Origin: Vibrio proteolyticus NBRC 13287
Lineage (GTDB): Bacteria > Pseudomonadota > Gammaproteobacteria > Enterobacterales > Vibrionaceae
Assembly (NCBI RefSeq): GCF_000467125.1
Contig: NZ_BATJ01000007.1
Location: forward strand, 171,064-235,063
DNA length: 64,000 nt
Direction of reading: 5' to 3'
How positions within the stretch are numbered: the first letter of the stretch is position 1; every line of letters starts with the position of its first letter. Position numbers and translations under genes: made by a program. Below the pieces are notes generated by a model that had not been told where the DNA came from, did no database searches, and saw nothing but the letters and a program-made list of their open reading frames with translations. This document shows positions 16,941 through 24,147 of this stretch, piece by piece.

Positions 16941-17155
16941 ATGACGATCGAGAATGGTGTTAGAGTATTGGCAGGCAGTATAATTCTAATTTCATTACTG
17001 TTAACCGCTTTGTTCATCCTGGCTTTGTATGGTCAACGACATTTATTGGCCTGAACCTAATTCAAAGTTCATTCACGGAACTATGTCCGGCAGCGGCAAT
17101 TTTGAGAAAACTGGGACGGCACGAAAGCGTCAACCAAATTAAGCGGAGTGAGAAT
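16941..17155 (+). pseudogene. DUF2892 (YgaP-like) membrane protein gene with a frameshift
   Basis: From the ATG at 16941 the first 22 residues (MTIENGVRVLAGSIILISLL...) match the start of DUF2892 proteins, but the frame stops at 17056. The rest of the domain (RFVHPGFVW, FIGLNLIQSSFT, LCPAAAILRKLG) continues in the -1 frame. The switch point is near 17009, at GCTTTG: one extra T in this run would restore the whole domain. The downstream frame has no stop and runs directly into the reductase gene at 17156. It may be a true pseudogene, a sequencing error in a short T run, or a recoding site; the run is not a canonical slippery heptamer. The intact protein would be a small two-helix membrane partner of sulfurtransferases. 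Confidence 0.7.
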
Positions 17156-18859
17156 ATGACAAAAATAGTGATCGTTGGTGGCGTAGCAGGCGGTGCCTCC
17201 GCGGCAGCTCGTGCTCGCAGACTGAGTGAAGACGCAACCATCATCATGTTTGAACGGGGGCCGTTCGTTTCTTTCGCCAACTGTGGTCTGCCCTACCACA
17301 TTGGTGGTGACATCAAGGAACGCAGTAACCTCCTCCTTCAGACACCAGAAAGCTTCAAGGCGAGATTCAACGTCGATGTACGTGTCATGAACGAAGTAAC
17401 CCACATAGACCGCAACGCCAAAAAGGTCACGATCAAAAACCTCGTTGATGGCAACGAATATACCGAAAGCTACGACTTTTTGCTGCTCAGCCCGGGGGCA
17501 GCTCCGATCGTTCCACCGATCCCAGGTTTGAGCAACCCATTGACGCATTCACTGCGTAATATTCCTGATATGGACAAAATCCTCCGGACACTACAAATGA
17601 ACAAGCCTGAACACGCCACTGTTGTCGGCGGTGGTTTCATTGGCCTGGAAATGATGGAGGCATTCCACCAACTCGGTATCAAAACGACCTTAATAGAGAT
17701 GGCTGACCAGGTTATGACTCCCGTCGACCGGGAGATGGCAGGTCTGGTACACGAAGAGATCCGAAGCAAGGGCATCGATCTTCGTCTTGGCGTCGCTTTA
17801 GAGTCTGTTGAGTACCAACTTAACCCCTCGATGGCCAGTCAGGACTCCGGAGAGAGCGATGAGCACCAACACATTGAAGGCGAGTTGACGCTGTCCCTCA
17901 ACAATGGTGACACATTGGTGACTGACATTCTCATCATGGCAATTGGCGTACGTCCCGAAACCACGTTGGCAAGCCAGGCGGGTTTACAACTCGGTGAACT
18001 TGGCGGTATTGCCACGAATGCAGCCATGCAAACCAGCGATCCCTTCATATACGCTGTTGGCGATGCCGTTGAGGAAGCTGATTTCATCACGGGTAAACCG
18101 ACCTTAGTGCCTCTTGCAGGGCCAGCGAACCGACAAGGACGTATGGCCGCAGACAACATGCTGGGTCGGAGTGAGTCTTATCAGGGAACACAAGGCACGG
18201 CAATCTGTAAAGTCTTTGATCTGGCCGTGGCCTCCACCGGTAAAAACGAAAAACAACTTCAGCGAGAAAACCTTGTGTACGAGAAAGTCTACGTACATAC
18301 CGCCAGCCACGCCAGTTACTACCCTAGCGCTGAAGTGGTGTCATTTAAGCTCTTGTTTGACCCTGTTTCCGGCCGGATTTTCGGCGCACAAGCTGTTGGA
18401 AAGGACGGTGTCGACAAGCGTATTGATGTCATGGCGGTGGCGCAGCGTGCTGGTATGACCGTTGAACAACTTCAACATCTGGAACTGACCTATGCACCGC
18501 CCTATGGCAGCGCCAAAGACGTCATCAACCAGGCGGCGTTCGTTGCCAGCAATATCATGAAGGGTGATGCCAAAGCCATTCACTACCACGATATGGATCA
18601 ACTCGGTGACGAGCAGATCATTCTGGATGTGCGTAATCCGGGTGAACGCGACAACAATAACCACATCGCCGGGGACATCAATATTCCGGTCGATCAATTA
18701 AGGGATCGCTTGAATGAACTGCCCAAAGACAAAGAAATCATTATTTACTGTCAGGTTGGATTACGCGGTAATGTTGCTTATCGTCAGTTAGTAAACAATG
18801 GTTTCCGCGCCAGAAACCTGTTAGGCGGTTACCGCACTTACAAGTTCTCACAAGCTTGA
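17156..18859 (+). CDS. CoA-disulfide / persulfide reductase with C-terminal rhodanese domain
   Basis: A 567-residue flavoenzyme of the CoADR-rhodanese (NADH-dependent persulfide reductase) type. The N-terminal FAD site is VGGVAGGASAAARARR, with the single redox-active cysteine C43 in SFANCGLPYHIGG. The NAD(P) site is VVGGGFIGLEM around residue 157. The second FAD motif ends in YAVGDA, and a dimerisation domain follows. The last 100 residues are a rhodanese with active C532 (IIYCQVGLRGN). It should reduce CoA-persulfide or polysulfide with release of sulfide. The ATG at 17156 has GGAG seven bases upstream; the longer frame upstream is the shifted DUF2892 gene. Confidence 0.9.
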   Translation: MTKIVIVGGVAGGASAAARARRLSEDATIIMFERGPFVSFANCGLPYHIGGDIKERSNLLLQTPESFKARFNVDVRVMNEVTHIDRNAKKVTIKNLVDGNEYTESYDFLLLSPGAAPIVPPIPGLSNPLTHSLRNIPDMDKILRTLQMNKPEHATVVGGGFIGLEMMEAFHQLGIKTTLIEMADQVMTPVDREMAGLVHEEIRSKGIDLRLGVALESVEYQLNPSMASQDSGESDEHQHIEGELTLSLNNGDTLVTDILIMAIGVRPETTLASQAGLQLGELGGIATNAAMQTSDPFIYAVGDAVEEADFITGKPTLVPLAGPANRQGRMAADNMLGRSESYQGTQGTAICKVFDLAVASTGKNEKQLQRENLVYEKVYVHTASHASYYPSAEVVSFKLLFDPVSGRIFGAQAVGKDGVDKRIDVMAVAQRAGMTVEQLQHLELTYAPPYGSAKDVINQAAFVASNIMKGDAKAIHYHDMDQLGDEQIILDVRNPGERDNNNHIAGDINIPVDQLRDRLNELPKDKEIIIYCQVGLRGNVAYRQLVNNGFRARNLLGGYRTYKFSQA

Positions 18860-18867
18860 TAGAACGA

Positions 18868-18893
18868 AGAGGGAGAGCTTATGCTCTCCCTCT
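18868..18893. terminator. Bidirectional hairpin between convergent genes
   Basis: An 11-bp stem (AGAGGGAGAGC / GCTCTCCCTCT) with TTAT loop lies between the reductase stop (18859) and the stop of the minus-strand gene (18899). T content after it is modest. Confidence 0.6.
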
Positions 18894-18898
18894 CTGTG

Positions 18899-19276
18899 CT
18901 AACCATTTTGTGGCAGTAACAATGACGCATGCGCTGCGACAACTCTTAACATGTTGTTCTCCCTCGCCCATACACGAGTAAAAACAAACTCACCACTTGC
19001 TTCCTGTCCTTCATAACGACCTTCAATGGCCGCATTGGTCTGCACGATTGCTGAATCAGCTAACAGTATGATCTGCATTTCTGACAGCTCGATCACGCCT
19101 AGTTTCAGTTGCCCGGCCTGATGCATTGCAATATCCGCCGCTTTGCCTATGCGCTGACCAAGGTGATTGACGAATATCAGCGAGTCTGACAGTAAATCGG
19201 ATAACGTCATCACGTCCGATTCCAACATTGCTCGTTTCAGCCTCTGCTCACTATCCTCAATGTCTTTACGTTGCAT
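18899..19276 (-). CDS. NTF2-like protein (DUF4440/SnoaL-type)
   Basis: A 125-residue protein with the pattern of the NTF2-like/DUF4440 fold: helix-rich start (EQRLKRAMLESDVMTLSDLLSDSLIFVNHLGQ), then strands ending in GEFVFTRVWARE and LRVVAAHASLL. Such proteins are small enzymes, ligand binders or immunity-like proteins; no catalytic residue can be assigned. The start at 19276 is chosen because GAGGGGG lies five bases upstream; the alternative ATG at 19294 has no such site. It follows the NIPSNAP gene by 22 bases and is probably co-transcribed. Confidence 0.65.
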   Translation of the reverse strand: MQRKDIEDSEQRLKRAMLESDVMTLSDLLSDSLIFVNHLGQRIGKAADIAMHQAGQLKLGVIELSEMQIILLADSAIVQTNAAIEGRYEGQEASGEFVFTRVWARENNMLRVVAAHASLLLPQNG

Positions 19277-19298
19277 CTCGACCCCCTCGTGCATTCGT

Positions 19299-19604
19299 TT
19301 AATCCAATACCGGGCGGAAGAAGCTGCGCTCATAGCTAATAATGCAGTCGGTTTCTTCAGCAAACGCAAACGCGGCCTTACACGCATCATCCTGAAAAGA
19401 GTCGGAGCGGTACTTATCATAAGCACTCAACGACTCAAACGTGAATAAAGCCAGCGCCACATTACTCACCCCTTCTGATGGCAGAAAATATCCGTGATGC
19501 TGTCCGCCAAACTTTTCGACCAACGGAATCCACATTTTGGCATATTGTTCAAACAGATCGACTTTCTTGGGATCAATAACGTATCGCAAATAACAGGTGA
19601 TCAT
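19299..19604 (-). CDS. NIPSNAP-family protein
   Basis: A 101-residue dimeric alpha-beta barrel protein. The opening MITCYLRYVIDPKK and the stretch FGGQHHGYFLPSEG match NIPSNAP-type proteins, which resemble small monooxygenases or stress-damage handling proteins. Function is unproven. AAGGAG lies six bases before the ATG. The gene sits directly upstream of the NTF2-like gene and downstream of a glutathione S-transferase gene, hinting at a small detoxification set, though co-regulation is only inferred. Confidence 0.75.
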   Translation of the reverse strand: MITCYLRYVIDPKKVDLFEQYAKMWIPLVEKFGGQHHGYFLPSEGVSNVALALFTFESLSAYDKYRSDSFQDDACKAAFAFAEETDCIISYERSFFRPVLD

Positions 19605-19652
19605 AGAGTTCTCCTTACTCTTATCGTGTTGAAGTAGGTAACGTGCCCCGCT

Positions 19653-20315
19653 TCATCTGGCGTCCGGCAGACTCCCATAAATAAACGGACTCAGATCAAT
19701 GTCTTCCAGCTCACAAACCGCCTTGATGGTCGGGTGTTCGCATAAGCGCCTGAGGTAAGACGCCAGATGGGGAAACGTCAGCGGCGAGCGTGCCACGGGT
19801 AATGACCATTCCGCCAGCATAAACAAAAAGAAATCACATGCACTGATTCGCTCGCCAAGCAGGTATTCGTGATCTGCGAGTTGTTGATCGAGCAACGCGA
19901 GTGCTTCCGCGATTCGTTCGTCCTGCGCCGCCACCACATGAGGAATAGTACTGTCATCCGTAGTGTGGCGGTGTGGGTAATAACGAACCATCAGCTCAGC
20001 CTGTAAAGTGTTGTTTAAATAAGCTAACCACTGAAAAAACATCGGCCGAAGAGGATCACCTAATGGCGGGATCAATCCATATTGAGGGTGAGACTCACAC
20101 AAATGAATACAGATCGCAGGGCTTTCAAAAATGGCCTGTCCATTGTCCACCAATGTCGGTATACGCCCAGCAGGATTGAGTTTACGATACTCCGGCGACT
20201 TTTGTGAATTCGTCTGTTTATCAACCAGTAACAGCGTGTAGTCAAGCTGCATCTCGTGCAGTAAAAAGTGCGGTGCCAAGCTGGCGTTGTTCGGATAATA
20301 ATAGAGTTGATACAT
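19653..20315 (-). CDS. Glutathione S-transferase family protein
   Basis: A 220-residue protein with an N-terminal thioredoxin-like domain (MYQLYYYPNNASLAPHFLLHE) and a C-terminal all-helical domain. The cis-Pro and glutathione-binding stretch GRIPTLVDNGQAIFESPAI is clear. The Ser12 in NNASLAP fits a beta-like class that uses Ser or Cys near the glutathione thiol. The C-terminal YLLGERISACDFFLFMLAEW is the helix 6 capping motif. Substrate is unknown; conjugation of electrophiles or peroxide reduction is usual. Confidence 0.85.
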   Translation of the reverse strand: MYQLYYYPNNASLAPHFLLHEMQLDYTLLLVDKQTNSQKSPEYRKLNPAGRIPTLVDNGQAIFESPAICIHLCESHPQYGLIPPLGDPLRPMFFQWLAYLNNTLQAELMVRYYPHRHTTDDSTIPHVVAAQDERIAEALALLDQQLADHEYLLGERISACDFFLFMLAEWSLPVARSPLTFPHLASYLRRLCEHPTIKAVCELEDIDLSPFIYGSLPDAR

Positions 20316-20339
20316 GGTGATTCTTTTCTATGCCGTAGA

Positions 20340-20870
20340 TTAAGCTTGTTGGTGAATAAATTCCTGCGCCATTTTGGGGCTGGTCAGACGAACAAAGCGA
20401 ATGTGTTCAAACTGCGGATCCTGACTCATTGCCTGATACCGCTCTCGGTTACGATGAAAGTGCTTAATGCTCCACCACACGACAGACTCTTTGCTAAAAA
20501 ACGACTTCCTGAATGTTTCCACGTTGCCTGTTCCAGGCCAGATCTCCTTGCGGGTAGCCGAACGTACCAACGCCCTTGTGACCGCCTGATACACCGTTCG
20601 TGAAAATGAATAATCAATCCATATCACCGTATCCACGTTGGACCACTTGATCGGTACCGTGCGGTTGTAATTCCCATCCAATACCCAGCAGTCCCTTTCA
20701 AGACGCTGGATTAAAGCGGCGAAAAATTCGTCATCACTGGACTCCTGCCAATTTGCTTTCCAGAACAAAGCATCCATCTCCACATGCGGGTAACGCAGTT
20801 TATCCGCCAACTGACGACTAAATGTCGACTTACCACTACCACTTGTGCCAACGACATTAATCTTTTGCAT
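20340..20870 (-). CDS. P-loop kinase-like ATPase (adenylate-kinase-like, FlaR-type)
   Basis: A 176-residue protein starting with a Walker A motif VGTSGSGKST at residues 6-15, typical of small nucleotide kinases. A second motif (VLDGNYNRT) and the Asp in IWIDYSFSRT resemble the 'topology modulation protein'/FlaR-like group. Substrate and role are not known. The ATG at 20870 is chosen because GGGG lies eight bases upstream; the TTG at 20891 has no site. It lies in a minus-strand run without obvious operon spacing (24-96 bases). Confidence 0.75.
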   Translation of the reverse strand: MQKINVVGTSGSGKSTFSRQLADKLRYPHVEMDALFWKANWQESSDDEFFAALIQRLERDCWVLDGNYNRTVPIKWSNVDTVIWIDYSFSRTVYQAVTRALVRSATRKEIWPGTGNVETFRKSFFSKESVVWWSIKHFHRNRERYQAMSQDPQFEHIRFVRLTSPKMAQEFIHQQA

Positions 20871-20966
20871 TTTAGCGTCCCCGTAACGCAATTCGGCCTT
20901 TCCAAATACCCAGTGTTATGTGTCCACTTGGCGTTATTCACCTGCGACGCAGATGTCGTTTTATTC

Positions 20967-21524
20967 CTATTGGGTCACATCACTGGCAAGCAACCCGTAC
21001 AATGCGGAATCAGAGATAACGCCGTCGATCTCCCAACGTTGGCGTAACATCCCTTCCTGCACAAAACCCAGTTTTTCCAATGCATTGGCAGAAGAGGTAT
21101 TCAACGGATCAATTTCCGCTTCGATTCTGCGCAATGACAACTGGCCAAACCCGTATTCAATCAAAGCATTCGCGGCTTCGCGCACGTAGCCTTGCCCCCA
21201 ATTCGCCTTTCCTAAGCCAAAACCAATCTCAGCACGGCGGGAATGTGCACTGTAACTGAACAACATGCACTTACCGACAAGCTGTTCGTTGCTTTTCAGG
21301 TACATACCCAGAGTTAACGACTCCCCACTTACCATGGCGCTGTGGCTGGCTTGAATAAACGCTTTTGAATCATCAATTGTTTGCCAGGGAGGCGAATTCC
21401 AGTATCGCATGACTTCATCATCGGAAAAGATAGCAAACAAAGGCTCTGCATCCCCCATATCCAGTGGACGTAACACCAGACGCTCTGTTTCCAAACTTGG
21501 AAAAAACAATTCTTTCTTACTCAT
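20967..21524 (-). CDS. GNAT-family N-acetyltransferase (RimJ/RimL type)
   Basis: A 185-residue acetyltransferase. It starts with LETERLVLRPLDMGDAE, then EIGFGLGKANWGQGYVREAANALIEYGF, where WGQGY-REA forms the acetyl-CoA loop, and ends with NTSSANALEKLGFVQEG. This is the RimJ/RimL/SpeG-type branch acting on amines of proteins, polyamines or drugs. AGAGG lies five bases before the ATG. It is distinct in sequence from the acetyltransferase at 2466. Confidence 0.85.
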   Translation of the reverse strand: MSKKELFFPSLETERLVLRPLDMGDAEPLFAIFSDDEVMRYWNSPPWQTIDDSKAFIQASHSAMVSGESLTLGMYLKSNEQLVGKCMLFSYSAHSRRAEIGFGLGKANWGQGYVREAANALIEYGFGQLSLRRIEAEIDPLNTSSANALEKLGFVQEGMLRQRWEIDGVISDSALYGLLASDVTQ

Positions 21525-21542
21525 TCGTTCCTCTTTCGTTGA

Positions 21543-22460
21543 TTAATTCGTGTCTGCTTTTTGTCTGACGGCCGTTCTAAGCCTGACACGTTTGATTACA
21601 GCACTCGCGACTCGCTCTCCCAGTACAGACACCGACAGACCCAGCAGTATCAGTGCACCCGCAATCACCTCCAGTCCGCTCATTTTTTCGTTGAGTAAAA
21701 GCGATGAAGCGGCGATACCAACAATAGGGATAAGCAAAGCAAACGGTGTCACAAGCGCGGCCGAATGGTGTCTCAGCAACCATCCCCACAGAGCAAACGC
21801 AATCAAAGTCGAAACATACCCGACATAAGCCAACGACCACCATGACTGACTGGTTGTTGCCATCAAGACGCGAAGCGGCTCTTGAGTTTCAAACATATAG
21901 GAAACGACAAACAAAGGTAGCGGCGGGATGAGACTCACCCAGACCATAAAATGCAGCAGATTCACTCCCGCCATACGTTTCATGATTAGATTAGAGAAAG
22001 CCCAAAACAACGCAGCACACAAAATTAGTGTCACACCCAGTAACGTAGCACTGCCATTAGCGGTGAAAAAGAACAGGCTAAAGCCCGTCGTGGCTAGGCA
22101 CATTCCCGATATCTGAAATCGGCTGATGCACTCTTTAAACATCAACACGCTCAGCAAAACCGTAAACAGAACTTGTGCTTGCAGCAACAGCGAAGAGATA
22201 CCTGCTGAAGCGTCTGTTTTCATGGCAACAAACAAAAAACTGAACTTCAGGATACCAAGAAAGAGCCCAACGCCGATCACATTCCACATCGACGTTTTGG
22301 GGAACGGAACCAGAAAAACCGCAGGAATTGCAACAACCAGAAACCTTAGCCCAGAGAACAAGATCGGCGGGAGTTCGTTCAAGCCAAATTTGATGACGGA
22401 GAAATTCACGCCCCAAATCAGCACCACTAAACACGCGCAGGCAATACTTTTGACATCCAT
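21543..22460 (-). CDS. EamA-family exporter (YdeD-like)
   Basis: A 305-residue membrane protein with ten hydrophobic segments made of two EamA repeats (about residues 1-135 and 140-285). The first repeat opens with LVVLIWGVNFSVIKFGL and has PPILFSGLRF, close to E. coli EamA/YdeD, an exporter of cysteine and O-acetylserine pathway metabolites. The C-terminal tail is basic (VIKRVRLRTAVRQK). The substrate is an inference. It starts 81 bases from the DUF1090 gene's end on the same strand and 18 bases before the acetyltransferase start, so these two may share a transcript. Confidence 0.85.
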   Translation of the reverse strand: MDVKSIACACLVVLIWGVNFSVIKFGLNELPPILFSGLRFLVVAIPAVFLVPFPKTSMWNVIGVGLFLGILKFSFLFVAMKTDASAGISSLLLQAQVLFTVLLSVLMFKECISRFQISGMCLATTGFSLFFFTANGSATLLGVTLILCAALFWAFSNLIMKRMAGVNLLHFMVWVSLIPPLPLFVVSYMFETQEPLRVLMATTSQSWWSLAYVGYVSTLIAFALWGWLLRHHSAALVTPFALLIPIVGIAASSLLLNEKMSGLEVIAGALILLGLSVSVLGERVASAVIKRVRLRTAVRQKADTN

Positions 22461-22541
22461 TTCAGCTCTACTTAGACGGTCCCATTCCCCGGCAACCGTT
22501 CACCATCATCTACTGTATTATTCAGGAAGCACCTTACCTGA

Positions 22542-22955
22542 TTAGCTAAAACGTTGAAGCTCTTGTTGACGTAGCTTCAACTCCTGGCGCTTTTCTTCAA
22601 TCTTACGCTGGTATTTGCTGACCTTATCGAGTTTTCCCTTGGCTTTAGCATCTTCAAGATCGGCTTGGTACTCGGCGATGTCGCGGTTAAGTTCGTCAAT
22701 CTCGTTAGTCAGCTCTTGTTGCAGTTGATCGTCGCTACAATGTGTTTTTGCCTCTTTCAACGCTTTATTTAGCCCGGAAAGTTTAAACGGATTCCCCTCG
22801 TCCTTGGCGATCTGGATCTGGCTTTCAATTTCGCAAAATTTCCGCTCACAACCGGACAGATCCTGACAATCATTGGCGAATGCCTGTCCTCCTATCACGA
22901 AGCTCAACAGGCCAACAGGTACACGAATAACAGATTTTAAACGTAACAATTTCAC
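22542..22955 (-). CDS. DUF1090 family periplasmic coiled-coil protein (YqjC-like)
   Basis: A 137-residue exported protein. A signal peptide (cleavage after GGQAFA) is followed by CSGCERK-like cysteine pairs (CQDLSGCERKFCEIESQI) and a long helical C-terminus full of Glu, Lys and Gln (EYQADLEDAKAKGKLDKVSKYQRK), predicted coiled coil. This matches DUF1090, e.g. E. coli YqjC. The function is unknown. A GTG at 22955 is chosen since GGGAG lies eight bases upstream; the ATG at 22961 would leave only two bases of spacing. Confidence 0.8.
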   Translation of the reverse strand: MKLLRLKSVIRVPVGLLSFVIGGQAFANDCQDLSGCERKFCEIESQIQIAKDEGNPFKLSGLNKALKEAKTHCSDDQLQQELTNEIDELNRDIAEYQADLEDAKAKGKLDKVSKYQRKIEEKRQELKLRQQELQRFS

Positions 22956-23306
22956 AGACATATCTCCCAGCTTATTCCTATAATGCAAGGCTACCCTACC
23001 CCTGCCCGGGTTCACGAGCAAGCATTGAGCGGATATTGATACCCAATCACGCCAAATTTCGCAGCTTGCGTGATTCAACTTGCAATGAAATTACCCTGAT
23101 AAATATCTGACTTTTGTTTTTAACACCAACAACATATTACTGTAACATTTATCAGCACCCAGCCAAACAATTTATAAAAAAAATTTTTAATCATGCTTAT
23201 TATGGAACCTTGCTCAAAGCAAAAGAAATAATTTAATTTATTTCTCGTTTATACATTAAAACTATCCTAATTTTCCCTCTGACATTAAAACCGCTACTGA
23301 GCAAAC

Positions 23307-24113
23307 ATGAAATATAAATTCAATAATAAGCAAGCCATTATTACTGGTGGTTCTGCTGGCATTGGCCTGTCTATAGCAAAAAAACTGGCTTCTCTTGGTT
23401 GCCAAATCCATTTAATTGCAAGGGATAAAGAAAAGTTAACAAAAGCGAAATTCAATATTAATGAAACTTACCCTAACGTTAATATTGAAATTTATTCTGT
23501 GGATTTGAAAAATAAAGAACTGCTAGAAGAAACCATGATTTCTATCGGGAAAAATCATGGTATCGATATTCTAGTAAATAATGCCGGAGTCGAGGCATAC
23601 GGAAAGTTTGAAGACATAGAAGAGACAGCACTTCGACATGTATTCGAAGTAAACTATTGGGCTGCGGTTAACGCCACACGCGCCGCAATCCCTTATCTCA
23701 AGAGCAGCTCTTGCGGACATGTGAGTTTTGTCTCCAGTGTTGCTGGCTATCTGGGAGCTTTTGGTTATGTCAGTTATGCACCGACTAAATTTGCGGTCAC
23801 AGGCTTTGCTGAATGTCTGAGAATGGAGATGAGACCTCACAACATTGGCGTCAGCATTGTTTTTCCTCCAGATACAGACACCGATATGTATACACGAGAA
23901 AAACAAAACCAAATACCTGAAGCGAAAGCATTAAGTAAGCACGGAAAAGTAATCAGCCCGGATTTAGTGGCAAATAAATTAATAAAAGCCATTGAAAAAA
24001 GTCAATTCGAAGTACTTTGTAACAAAGAAAGCATATTAGTTAAAAAGTTTAAGAACTTATTTCCATCATTGTATTACAAAACGCTAGATCGAATTATTGA
24101 TTCTTCACTCTAA
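23307..24113 (+). CDS. Short-chain dehydrogenase/reductase, 3-ketodihydrosphingosine-reductase-like
   Basis: A 268-residue classical SDR that reduces a ketone with NAD(P)H. The cofactor site is TGGSAGIG (residues 13-20), followed by NNAG (91-94), and the catalytic residues are S144, Y157 and K161 (YAPTK). The basic stretch IARDKEK after strand 2 suggests NADPH. A C-terminal extension with FKNLFPSLYYKTLDRII is hydrophobic and recalls membrane-associated ketosphinganine reductases and acyl-type SDRs. The gene is visibly more AT-rich than its neighbours. It is 34 bases from the downstream alpha-oxoamine synthase gene, so the two form an operon. A reductase of the ketone made by that synthase is the simplest reading. 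Confidence 0.83.
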   Translation: MKYKFNNKQAIITGGSAGIGLSIAKKLASLGCQIHLIARDKEKLTKAKFNINETYPNVNIEIYSVDLKNKELLEETMISIGKNHGIDILVNNAGVEAYGKFEDIEETALRHVFEVNYWAAVNATRAAIPYLKSSSCGHVSFVSSVAGYLGAFGYVSYAPTKFAVTGFAECLRMEMRPHNIGVSIVFPPDTDTDMYTREKQNQIPEAKALSKHGKVISPDLVANKLIKAIEKSQFEVLCNKESILVKKFKNLFPSLYYKTLDRIIDSSL

Positions 24114-24147
24114 TATTAACAACCATTACATTAAGGAAAATGTAAAA

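Noticed and set aside
16941..18859. A true DUF2892-reductase fusion protein as sequenced
   Set aside because: The N-terminal DUF2892 start is in another frame, and the in-frame upstream part has no start codon before the TTG at 17102; the reductase has its own good ATG and ribosome-binding site at 17156.
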